Source of the DNA: Dendrophyllia cribrosa
Lineage: Eukaryota > Cnidaria > Anthozoa > Scleractinia > Dendrophylliidae
Assembly: GCA_024195265.1 (NCBI GenBank)
Contig: JAJLRJ010000011.1
Location: 7,612,610 to 7,676,609, forward strand
DNA: 64,000 bases
Direction: 5' to 3'
Both the position numbers and the translations under genes were made by a program. The stretch's first letter is position 1; the number at the start of each line of letters is the position of its first letter. This document shows, one piece after another, positions 16,930-29,200 of this stretch. The notes below the pieces were generated by a model, which saw only the letters and a list, made by a program, of their open reading frames with translations, made no database searches and was not told the origin of the DNA.

Positions 16930-19060
16930 GATTAAATAACAATATGGGAAGGAAACATTCAAATCTATGCAAGTGTACATAGAGGAATTTGTCACCGAGC
17001 GCGTGTGAAATAAACCTGCAATGTCACGCTCGTTGTACTGGATTTTCATACCGTGGTCGCTACTTTCTTACTCGAACTTCAACGGTTCTTTTCGGGATGT
17101 TCCTCTGAATCAATTGGACTGAAGCTTGAAAATATTATTACCTATATATATATTTATTAAAAAACATGCTGGGAAGGTGTCAAACATTTTCATTTGTTCG
17201 TTTTTAAATTATATACAAAAGCCCTTGAAACTTTACTTTGTAAAAGAGTGAACGTCGAGCAAAACTGAATTTGAATGAAAACCTCGATATCTTTATTGTC
17301 GAGGAGTTAGAGCTATTTGCAGGGAGTAATATTTTAAGTCTTGGGAAACTTTCTGTGGCAATTTAATGATAATTTGTGAGACCTATGGAATGTTTTGACC
17401 GCTTATATTTCAAACATGAAAAACGTGCTAAAAAATGTTTTAGCGATTTATTCAAAATCGAACAGTTTAATTTGGTTGAAATTTTCGCATTTTGTGTGCA
17501 ACGTATCGATTATAGCGCATTTATTCGCTTGTTGCGGGTAGCCCCAAAATCGAAAGATATTTAGGAAAAATAGGTCCGCAATGCGTACATGAGTGAGCTT
17601 ACGATGAAAATTTGCACGGAAATATCTAGAGACGGAATTTGTGATGTCGAAAATGTTACTGTCAAAGATATTAAGCTAAATGAGAAATACACCATAGGCT
17701 GTCTGCCTCTGATTTTTTATAAAAACTATTTAACGATATAATGTGGTACTGTCACAGGTATGGAAGCACAACTTAAAAAATGGTTCATTGACTGTATAAC
17801 TGGTGCAAGTGTTCCAAGTCCAAGAGATGTGATAAAAACACATGTCTACCAAGCACCATTGTGGCTTGCAACTTAACGTCTCAAGAGCTTCTGTATTGCA
17901 AAAGTATCTTGGTTTGTCGAGGATGATTTTTTGTTTTGTTGGACTGGAAGATCGTTCGTTAATTTGGTTTCGTTTTTGTCACGCTATGTAAAGTCACTAC
18001 AAGGACCGAGTTATCATTGTCATCATCAAAGTTATCATATTAGCAAATTTCTGAAAAAAAATGTAAATCATATACAGCAGTCCCTCTGTTAAGCTGAAAC
18101 CCTCAGGACCTTGAGAACCATTTCCAGTAAAGGACTGGTGAATACATATTTTGGGTTTTTGAGAAATGACCACTTAATAGAGGAAGTACTGTAACTGTGA
18201 ACATGAACAAAATTCTAGATCTACCGCACATGGATTTACACAAGGATGGGTGCCTATTTGAAATAGGTGTTTATTTGAAACAGTGTCTGACAAACAAACG
18301 TGGTCGGGTTTCACATGTAAGGAGTGGTCAAACCCCATACTGACAGTAAAGATTGACACCATTTTACTCAAGGCAGGCAATGTTATCTTTTAATCAAAAT
18401 ATATAAATTTAAAGATCAATTTAATAAAACTTTTACGCTTGTAGCTATTGTTTCAGAGGTCTGAAACAATAACTACACTTGTAAATTACAGCTGTAAAAG
18501 TTTTATGAAATTGAGCCCTGGTTGGTGCTTATAGCATGTCTGTTTGCATACAGTATCAGAATTGCCAACAATAACAGTAAAACATTAACATTTATTCTCA
18601 ATTTTTTTTGGAATGTAGGTAGCTGTAACAAGTATAGTTAACTTACATTTTAAACTTAGTAACATCAATGTTTTCAAACAACTTTTCAACGTTTTAGTGT
18701 AACTGCACTTAACCCAGATTTGTGTCTCTAAAGACATTATTTGTTCTCCGAAGAGAATTCATCGTTTCCCGAAGGAAATATTTTGTTCCCAGAAGGGAAT
18801 TATATGACCCTGAGACAGGGTTATGGATTGCCAGATGTTGTACATGGAGCAATTCGCAATGCTGGACTGCACAAGTCACTTGGCGGCCATCACAGCTGTC
18901 TTTAAAACTACATCTCGGTGATTTAGGGAACCTTTTGTTGGCGAAGATTTTGTCTACACCTTCAAAACATCTGAAAAACTCTTTACGTGAAAACAATAGA
19001 CACATTGCTTGAATGCTGTGCCTGATTACTGGTGCAATATAACACGAAAACATCGTAAAT
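16930..19060. other. Gene-free stretch with one hairpin
   Basis: No exon is supported. At about 18420-18515, AATAAAACTTTTAC..CTATTGTTTCAGA and its inverse TCTGAAACAATA..GTAAAAGTTTTAT form a hairpin about 95 bp long. At 18735-18800 there is a run of near repeats of the type GAAGGGAATT/GAAGGAAATA. Confidence 0.4.
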
Positions 19061-19074
19061 TTCGAGTCTCTTAC

Positions 19075-19204
19075 CTCTCTTTCTCCAACGGCGAAAAAAC
19101 GTGGTTGCTTCCACGTTCTGTGTTTTTGATATCGAAAATACGTCGTTCGTTATCCGGGATGATCCGGGATCAGTTCGCAGCACTTCGTGTTCAACCTCGC
19201 TCAT
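19075..19204 (-). CDS. Candidate first coding exon, unidentified, divergent to AP5S1
   Basis: An ATG at 19204 opens a 43-codon frame (MSEVEHEVLRTDPGSSRITN...) that ends at a good donor, GAG|GTAAGAG, at 19075/19074. Upstream on this strand (19210-19420) is CpG-bearing, promoter-like sequence. I could not join it to any downstream exon: the most obvious acceptor near 18980 leads into a stop. The family is not recognised. It may be a real short first exon or chance. Confidence 0.25.
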
Positions 19205-19782
19205 ATTCGCGTGTTTGTGCTCTCATCGTTCGTACGGAAATAAACAATATCTGTTCGAGACCAGGCGCCGTGATACCGAAGAAAACCCGAAGATTGGACT
19301 ACCACGGACTTACGGACACTTCCCATGACATAGAGTGAGATTACACTTCATGTAAGCTCACTCAAAAACTGTTTTTCGCCATGTTTGTTTACCGTTTCTA
19401 TGGAAACGTTGATTAGCATAAAAAGAGCATCGTCCAAAACTATCATCCAAGCCTAGCATCTGGTATGAAATTCAGATTCATTGAGCTAAAGCAAGATTTA
19501 ATATAAGCGCATTCAAAAATGGAAGGGTGGTCTAAAAAAAAACTACTTGGAGCTGACGAAAAATTGGATAGAAGATACATAATCCCAGTTGTACAGTTAG
19601 TCCAGCTTGATTTGTTGTTTCCTATTTTCTAAAAAATGCCGTTTAGAAGCCATAAAACCGCCAAAAAACAACAGACATTTAATGTGGAATGAATACTTCA
19701 TTGGATGTTTATTTGTAATTTTGATACTTTATCAAACTCACGATAAATTCCCATACAGATCCATATATTTTTGTCGTTGAGG

Positions 19783-20147
19783 CACAGGCAGCCCAGCCGT
19801 GGTGTGTGAGCCACATCAAATTACAGATTCGAAGCCGGTACACAGTAATGAAATATAGGTAATAATACGTTTTGTCACGGAATTGAGAAGCGATAGAAAA
19901 ATCGAAAATATTACACAAAGACTTCTTACTTTATTGTCCCTTGATGTGTCCTGACCGGTTTAAACTTTTGTCACTCGCCCACTATAGTGGACTATAGTGG
20001 ATGGTGGGGGTAATATTTTCGATTTTTCTATCGCTTCTCAATTTTTCCGTGACAAATCGTACTATTACCTATATTTCATTACTGTGTACCGGCTTCGAAC
20101 TGAAATTTGATGTGGCTCATACACCACGGTTGGGCTGCCTGTGTTCG
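19783..20147. mobile_element. Foldback MITE just upstream of AP5S1
   Basis: Arms at 19783-19914 and about 20007-20147 are inverse copies (GCACAGGCAGCCCAGCCGTG against its mirror near 20130, and GAGAAGCGATAGAAAAATCG against CGATTTTTCTATCGCTTCTC). The 90 bp centre is unique, with a CACTATAGTGGACTATAGTG repeat. Its right end lies about 120 bp before the AP5S1 start codon, so it may supply part of that promoter. Confidence 0.8.
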
Positions 20148-20264
20148 AGACCGTGACTGGGGACGAGCTGTGGACAACTCGAACCAGTCCTCATTAGTGC
20201 TTCCCTAATCACGCGGCTACAAAGCTCCGAATATTCGTCTTTGAAGGAAGGGGCTTGCTGTGAA

Positions 20265-23200
20265 ATGGTTTATGCTTTTCTAATCCATTCCCTCGCTCCT
20301 GGCCCATGCAGGGTATTATATTCTTTAGTTTTCGTACACGACCCTTTGGTAAGTTCACTTTTTTGTTTTTAATAGCTTTACTTGGACCCTCAGATTTAAT
20401 TATAATGAGTTTATAATACTTTCTGCTGGGTATACCCAGCTTTTCCTCGATGCAAAAACCTGAGCAACTCGCGTGTGACGTAAAACAAAGAAAACAAAAC
20501 ATATAAGAACTTACATGTTCAATAGAGTGCATGACAATAGTGAGTAGAAAACAGGTCTGGCTAATATTTAATTTTGGTGTCCCCAATCATTCGCACTGGG
20601 TTCCCACTCTCAGCTATGACACAAATAATGTATTTTTATTCTATGACTTATGGCTCCAATGGAAAACCCATACCGGTTACAGCTACCACACAGCTCTTTA
20701 CAACCTCCAATTTCATTGAACCTGGGTATCATGCAGTCTTAAGTTTACAGCTATAAATGGGTAGTGTTAATTTATGTTAATTAATGCATGTTATTAATGG
20801 ACCACAGTCATTGGCCACTCAGATCTGGTGAGGTCATCAGTACATGTTCTTGAAGGTTACCTAGCATTAGGCTTTGACACCCAACCCTCCCACCCTTAAA
20901 GGGAAAACCCTTGAAAACGTCGGCCCACATTTTCAAGTTTGATTACGCAAATTCAAAAAGGCCGTCGAAAAGTGGAGGTATTTGTTGAATCAAAAAATCC
21001 GTTTTGATAGTCGGAAGAAAGAAAAAAATCACTTTTAACAGTGATATGTCCAAAATTCCGGTGCAAGAATAGTGAACAGTGCCGCGCGTGGAACCTCGTG
21101 ATACTGCCCCTTTAAAGAGTCTATCACCCCTAAAAAGTTATGTGTAGAATCAACTCTATGTACATTGAATAGTTGAATGGTAAAATATTTCTTGTTTTAA
21201 GAGTCGCGTTTGTGAGTTATAGAGATTTGAATTTACAAAATGCTAATTAGATGACGTCAACCTGGGAATTTGCCATTATTTCTACGCCAATTTACAATGC
21301 GGAGTTTACAGTTTGAAGATAATTAATTTGATAAATACTAAAAATAAACTGTGGATAGTCAATTGATTAATGAAAAATATTACTTGGAGGTGAAAACAAG
21401 TAGTTAATGTATAATAAATGATTCCCGGGTTGACGTCATCTAATTAGCATTTTGTAAATTCAAATCTCTATAACTCACTAACACGACGTTCAAAACAAGA
21501 AATATTTTACCACTCAACTATTCAATGAGCGTAGAGTTGATTCTGAAAATAACTTTCTTAGGGTGATAGGCACTTTAAGGGGAAGGGGGTCACTCTTCGG
21601 TTAGTTATTTGTTTCATGTTCATCATTTGTCAATAAATTTGTTGAACCCCATCTTGGTGTGATAGTAATTATACTGTTTTGAGAGCAAGATAAGGTGATT
21701 ATAAAGAACACAAATTGAATTATGTGTTACAGTACAATTCCAATCAAACAAAACTTTTGTCTCTTGCACCAAAGCCTCTTTATATTCTCTTTATGACCCA
21801 TTTTGACCCCTAAAAGGTACGACAAGCAACCCCGTCATTTTTATATGGGAGTCCCCCCTCATGATGTTTTGTGGTTGTTTACGGAGGTTCGACTCTATCT
21901 TTGAAACGACGTTGGCGACCCCTAACTTTTGTTGCATTTCTGGCATAAAGTTTCGCTGATTGTGTGGCTTTACACAGCTGTTCCTGATTTCAGTTTGGTG
22001 GAGATACCATTCAGGATGAACGTGAAATCAAAAAAGAGAAGTTATTACAAGTAGCACAGCGGGTGCAATCAGAGTATTCATTTCGGTATGTGGCTTCAGG
22101 AAGTATAAGCCACGAAGATCTATCTGGATTATCTTCAACTGATGAGTATGTTATTCAAATACTAGGGGTGACTATTGAGTAAAATTTTACTAATGTAATT
22201 GTATTGCAATAGTTTTGTATTGCAAATTATAGCAATAGTTGGATCAGTATTGCGACAGGAAAAAAGTAAAAACCAGGCTTACGAAGCCTCACTTTTTTGT
22301 CTGTCATGATTGGTGCACCATGTGATCTCATTAAGTAGCCCCCCCCCACTTGGGAATTTGTGTTGTATGATGTAAAAACGAAAATGGTCTGATGGAGTTG
22401 CTGATGGATTGTGTTGTCCTCGCCTTATAGCAGTGTATGACACAAACAGACAATTTTATTTTATTCATTATATTTTTCAATCAAGGATAAAATAAGTATT
22501 AATAATGCCACCAAAATGCGTTCGTTTTTTGCACACTATTGAAACTATCGATAGGCCAAACTTTCACAATTGTTGTAGATATTTGTTTTAACTATCAATA
22601 GCTCATTATTGCAGCACCAACTATCATGATACACTTGATAGTTCGATGTATCGTTACACCCCTAGCAAATACCTTAGAGTTCCAAAAGTAGCGGTCCCCA
22701 ATAGTAACGTTAATTTTTGGATCTTTCTAGTAATTCCTGAAAGTAAAGGCACACCCGAAAGTAATGGCCCCCGAATGTAACAGTCCAATAAATAATACCA
22801 CAGTGATGTCTCCATGTAGATGGAATAGCTTAGTGTTTTGCTGTACAAAAATGCCAAAGAATCAATGAAAAAGAGAGAATTAAAATGAAATGTTTATTCC
22901 GCAGTTGTGTTTGCCATCATTTTTTACTTCATATTTTTTAGTTAACTGAAAGTAACAGCTACCTAAAAGTTGCGGCCCCTCAGACCTGCTAATTCCGAAA
23001 GTAACGGGCTGCTACTTTTGAAAACTCTACAGTAACATAATTTATATACAGTAGCCATAGAATCAGTGCTTTGTGTGGAGGTGCAGGGATGTAGTGACTA
23101 GCATGCTGCACTTCAGATCTGAAGGTCAAAAGTTATACACATTACCGACTACATAATGCTGGTTGGCAGTAAGCCTGTGATGGACTAGTGTCCCATCCAA

Positions 23201-26200
23201 TAACCTCATTTACTCCCATTTGCTTCATGCTAAGGGGGTTTGGGTTAAGCTCTGGCTGAGTTGGCTGCCTGTAGCTCGGTGCCTCTGGCAAAAGATCGTG
23301 GCCGACTGCCTTGCAGCCGGCTGAGTGAGTGAGTGAGTAAGCATGGTGCGACTTTACATTGATGTGCTTTGTCTTAAATGCTAGAACAATGTATGTATTG
23401 GAACAATGTATGCAGTGGTACCTCTATGTTGGGATACCTCCATTAAGCAGACACATCTCCTGGTCCCGGCCATCAAAGCACGCATGTAATCTTTGTAATT
23501 ATCACCTCGATCTATTAAAAGGACATCTCTATTAGGGATCTTCTCCTGGTCGTGGCTGGCAAAACCCTCATATAATGTTCCTAGTGATTATATCACCTCT
23601 GTTAAAGGGACATCTCTATTAAGGGGACACTTCTCCTGGTCCCAGCTGGCAAAACACTCATGTAATCTTAGTTTGTAATTATCACCTCTATTAAAACGAC
23701 ACCTATTAATTAAGGTAATTCCACTGAAATAGAACTTACAAATTATTATAGATTCTTGTTCAAACTTTGCCTATGAGATATTTATTATTAAAATAAAAAA
23801 TGGGGGTACCCGTGTTGGTTAAGGAGCTGTCAGGCATCAAATATGCCCTATTTTAGCATTTTAGCAGTATTGTTATAGAAGTGCATTGCTATTATTTGAA
23901 AACTCTTAAAAACTAAAAAACTTATGAGAACATGCTAAAGAAGACATCGCATACACTGCGTTGGACATAGGTAAACTTTTTACATTCGTTTTAGACAGAG
24001 AAGTCTAAGCGCCAGGTAAATATCAGACAAAATCTGTTTTCTGATTACTGAAATGCAAAACAGAGAAACTGCAGTTCAGCTTTATTTCTCTCATTTATTA
24101 GATTTTCAACAATAGAAATATAATAATAAGTCTTTTCTCATACAAAGGTTTTGGGAACTTGATTAGAAAGGACAAAAAAAAAGGTGGGGTGCCCCTGCTC
24201 GTTTACGAGAAAACAGCCACCTACTTTTTAGCGATCTTCGTCTCAAAAGAAACCTCAGTCTATGTTCTAAATGTGCGCGCGCTCATGCATGCGCTGATGA
24301 TGCAAGAAATTATGTGCAGTAAGTGATGCGCAATGCAAAACAGTGGAATCACCGTAATGGCCGGGACGCCTCTTCTGGTCACGATGGATGTCCCCTTTAT
24401 GGAGGATCCGCTGTATACTAAAGTTTATTATTGAATCATTGACTTGTAAAAATATCACAAGACTTTTGCCGTCAATTAATCCACTAACAAAATTGACTTG
24501 TTTTTATTTTGTTTGCAGACTTCTATCTAATTTGAAAACAGGTGTTTTCAGGTAAACTAAAGTTAATAGGTAGCTGATAAATACAGTCAAACCTGTTTTA
24601 AGCAGATCTGTTTAAAGTGGTCACCCGCTATTAAGTCTTTCACTCCCAGAGTCCATGTAGTGTACTTAATTTAATGTTTGAGTCTGTGGATGAAATCCTA
24701 TGGTGTGACCATTCAAATGAAACCTAGCTCTTCAGCAGCACTTTTGCATGGTACCATTTGTTCTAACTTTTGAGTCTATTGATGAAATCCTATGGTGTGA
24801 CCATTCAAATGAAACCTCTTCAGCAGTACTTTTGCATGGTACCATTAATTTTTGTTCTAACTTTTGAGTCTGTTGATGAAATCCTATGGTGTGACCATTC
24901 AAATGAAACCTCTTCAGCAGTACTTTTGCATGAATTATTACCATTTGTTCTAACATTTGAGTCTGTGGATGAAATTGAAATGGTGTGACCATTTCAATGA
25001 AACCTCTTCTGCAGTACTTTTGCATGATACCATTTGATGTTTATCAATATTTTACAAAATAAAATTTTGGATTTTTCTTGAATTTTGATAGTTGGCACTC
25101 TTGGGAGTTAAAGCTAGCTATAGGGTTAAGTGGGGAGAGTATTTTCAATTTTGTTTGCTCTTTTCTTGTAGACTTTCACCAGGACACCCATTTAAAGTGG
25201 AAAGAATTGTTCTTTGGAAAGGACTAGCGAAGTAAGTAATGGATTAACCCGCTTACTGTCGGTGACCAAGTCCAAAACTGACTTTTCCAAATTTTATTTT
25301 GTAAAATGCTGAAAAACAGACGGACTATTGAATAACAGAGACCAGGTCTCTGTTATTCTATATTATATCAGACTCGAAAGTTTAAGAACAAAAAAAAATT
25401 GCCATTTCATGTATTTTTGGTAAATAATAAAATCATAAAAATCCTCAACTGAAACCTTTCTGTTCATTAGTTTTTTGTGTACTTAGTAAGTTTACATTTT
25501 TATTTAATATTCACATTGCTTTTTACAACTTTCACTGTTCATTCAGGTTTGTTAAACACAATCCACATATTAAGCCTTTTCAATGGGGCTAAATGTAATT
25601 TAGGCGAGGTTAAACTCGAGACAATGCTGGCCAGCGGTCTCTCCCATGGGCGCGGGGTGGCCCCGCGGCTCTTTGCTAGTCTCGTTATAGATTTACAGCT
25701 CTCCCGCGAAGGTCAAGCATTCCGCTTACGTTGCTGTTCTGTAAACGTGCTCGTTTGCTTTTCGCTCCCGGCCCTTCCCTCCCTTTAGGTAAGTGTGATT
25801 TACTCGCTTTCCACTGATTCCTATCAGTGTGACGGTGCCTTTGGTGGTGGCCACTCACAGGGTTGTCATGGTTACCTCCTGCGCGTGCGGGCGGCACCCC
25901 AGCCACCGAGCCTTCAGGCACCATCCCCCACACCCATCTATTGTTGATGAGTTTAACTGAAATGTAGGTGGCTCAAAATTTTTTAAAGTAGCCTGTTTTT
26001 TTTAGCCGGTTGCTGGCACTTAATGAGAACCCTGAATTCTAGTCTTAAGACTAGAAACCGAAAATCCCTACACTATACCAGACTTGCTACTTTCAGAACT
26101 GTATTGCTATTAGAAGTGTTTTTAAGTAGTAGATAAAATATGAACAGGAGATCTGTATGGGTGTTTCCAATGGTGGGCCGAAGGCGAGCCATTGTAAACG

Positions 26201-29200
26201 CCCATACAGATCGGATGCGAATATTTTATCGTACTTATGAAATGAAACAATGAGTAGAGAGCTGTATGAAAAGTTAATGAATACTAATTAGCTGAGCAGG
26301 TGTCTGTATCAAAAGTTAATTCTACTGTTTAATAATTCATCAACTCAGTTGATTTGTATTGAGGTTTACAGAGGTGTACATGTGACTCAAATACCACCTA
26401 TTGATTTGTCATAACTGTTATGAATTATTAATGAATTTTATAAATGGTAAATAAAACATTTGTCAACAATGTTGCTGCGATGATTGTATTTCCATTTAGG
26501 CTCTGTCTCTTCCCAGTTCCAATTCCTATTCTAGACTTAATTCTTCATACCATTGATCAGTGTCCTGGCAAATAATACTCTTTTCTAGACTAAAACTCTC
26601 TGATTTCTATACCCTATCCCAGACTAAACTGCTTGAAAACCGGCATACCCTTCACAGCGGTACATACCCTTATAGCTTCTGTATGAGAGAAACCCCCCCT
26701 TGATGCCCTATACCAAACGATGTTTATAGCTGATTTTGCAACCCTATACTAGACTTAGACACCAAAAATCCCTACCCAATCCCAGACTTGCTACTTTAGA
26801 ACTGTATTGCTATTAGTGTTTGTAATGGAAAACATCTGTCAACAATGTTGCTGCAATGATAGCTTTCATTTGAATGCGCATGGTCACACTTAAGGATTTC
26901 ATCCAGACTCAAATGTTAGAACCACCTTGTACAGCATAATATCAATCAGCACCACAGAAATGTCCTGCTCAATTGTTTTCATTTAACCCTTTCACTCCCA
27001 GAGTCAATTAAGGGGACATGTAGTGTAATTATAGCCCTAACTTTTGAGTCTGTGGATGAAATCCTATGGTGTGGCCATTCAAATGAAACCTCTTTGGTGG
27101 TACTTTTGCATGATACCATTTGTTCTAACTTTTGAGTCTGTTGATGAAATCGTATGGTGTGACCATTCAAATGAAACCTCTTCAGCAGTACTTTTGCATG
27201 ATACCATTTGTTCTAACTTTTGAGTCTGTTGATGAAATCCTATGGTGTGACCATTCAAATGAAACCTCTTCGGCAGTACTTTTGCATGGTACCATTTGTT
27301 CTAACTTTTGAGTCTGTTGATGAAATCCTATGGTGTGACCATTCAAATGAAACCTCTTCTGCAGTACTTTTGCATGGTACCATTTGTTCTAACTTTTGAG
27401 TCTGTTGACGAAATCCTATGGTGTGACCATTCAAATGAAACCTCTTCAGCAGTTGTAAATATTTTACAAAATTAAATTTAAGATTTTTTCTTGAATATTT
27501 TTGATATTTGGCAGTCTTGAGAGTTTATTTACCCACATTACACGGTCGAGTAAAGGCTTGTTTCAACACGAACATGCTTATTTCAAAATAAAAGTAATAA
27601 AATTAACTATACAATCATGAAAATCTAAATATAATTAAGGGAAACTAAACGCTATTAATCTTTCTTTTTTTCATTTTTCAAGCTGTGGATTCACTCTAAT
27701 TTGCGAAAAGGATGAAAACCGCCTTGTTGCTGAGAACATTTTAAATCTCATAGTCAGGCATCTTCAAGAATACTGCCAAATTATTCTTCAGCCATCAGAG
27801 GTACAAGCTCTTCAGTATATATAGATCATCTTATTTCTCTTTGTAATTTCTCAAACCAGAGTCAATTATGGAGACATGTAGTGTAGTATTAACTTTTGAG
27901 TCTGTGGATGAAATCCTGTGGTGTCAGACCATTCAAATGAAACCTCTTCAGCAGTACTTTTGCATAGTACTATTTGTTTTTCAATATTTTACAAAATGAA
28001 ATTTGGGATCTTTCTTGAATTTTGACTTTTGGCACTCTTGGGAGTTAAAGGGTTTAATAATAAATCGCCAAGTTTGAACGAATAAACACAATGGTGGTTT
28101 GGAAACCCATGCAATCTTTATTAGCATTGATAGCTTTTGGCGATTTTATTTCTTTGTTTGTTCTGTATTTAATGATCAATTTGAGAAGCTACAATGTATA
28201 TCAAACACTTGAAAGAGTGTTTGATCAGGTATCCAAACACCTTGAAGTCGATCGGTAAAAAAAATTGGCTGCGCCTAATTTTTTTAACCAACTTCTCAGT
28301 ATTTGGAAATGCCGTAAAACATGGTTCCTCATGTTTGATTTAATTATTACAACAGTGTATGATCAAGCTATGAGGTTATGAGATAAATATTATTAAGGAG
28401 ATCGATCACCAAACCAAAGTTGAATTGTCATGATTTTAAAGCATAATAAAATGTCTCCAAATTGTTACTGCAGCTGACAAGAAATGCACCAAGTCACCAA
28501 TAAAGAGAATTTAAATGTATGTTCAGGGGTTTTGTTTGAGGCTGGAGGCCGGATCGTTTGACATGTGAGGTCTGGTACTTTCGTGCACGAAATAGCTTTT
28601 GTCAGTACATATGATTGTCCTGATGAGTCCCTACACTCATGGAAGAACTGGACTTGCTGAAAGTTATTCCAATAATGTTTAGTTAAGAAAACCATCAGTC
28701 ATATCTGGGATTATCCCACATTCTTCTCAAGTGGAATCCATTTTCAGTCGATTCCAGACACCTGCAGACGAATAATTATCATTTAATATTGCCTGCAATT
28801 CAAATATTAATATTTTGTAAGCATTTTAATGCCTTTGGGTTAACAACTAACAGGAACACAGAAAATGGCATTTTAGAGAATCCTCTTGGAACCCACTTAG
28901 AAGTTTGTGCCTTCGCCACTCATGTTCGCATTTAGCCACGGGGTCTTGAAGGCATTGTGGTGTCAGATCCGATGGTCAGAGGTTCGTAGCCTGGTTCGGC
29001 CTAAGTTTGTTTCCTTAAACAAGAAATTTAACTCCACATTGTCTCGACTCCACCCAAGTGTAACAGCAACAAAATGCTGGGGCTTTAACTCTGCAATGGA
29101 CTAGCATTTCATCCAGGAGGGAGACTAGCAATAATCCCAGGTTCTTCATTAATGCTATGAAAAATGGGTTTATTTTTGGCTGAGTGGACCACCTGTGTAC

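Noticed and set aside
18709..19053. 114-codon minus-strand frame as the next exon of the candidate at 19075-19204
   Set aside because: Joining through the obvious acceptor near 18980 leads to a stop within a few codons, and the frame contains short repeated blocks.
24732..25025. Reading frames of 60-100 codons with SFEWSHHRI-like protein repeats (also near 26979, 29665, 29977, 36698)
   Set aside because: They translate the 88 bp minisatellite units and change with unit number; no independent coding signal.
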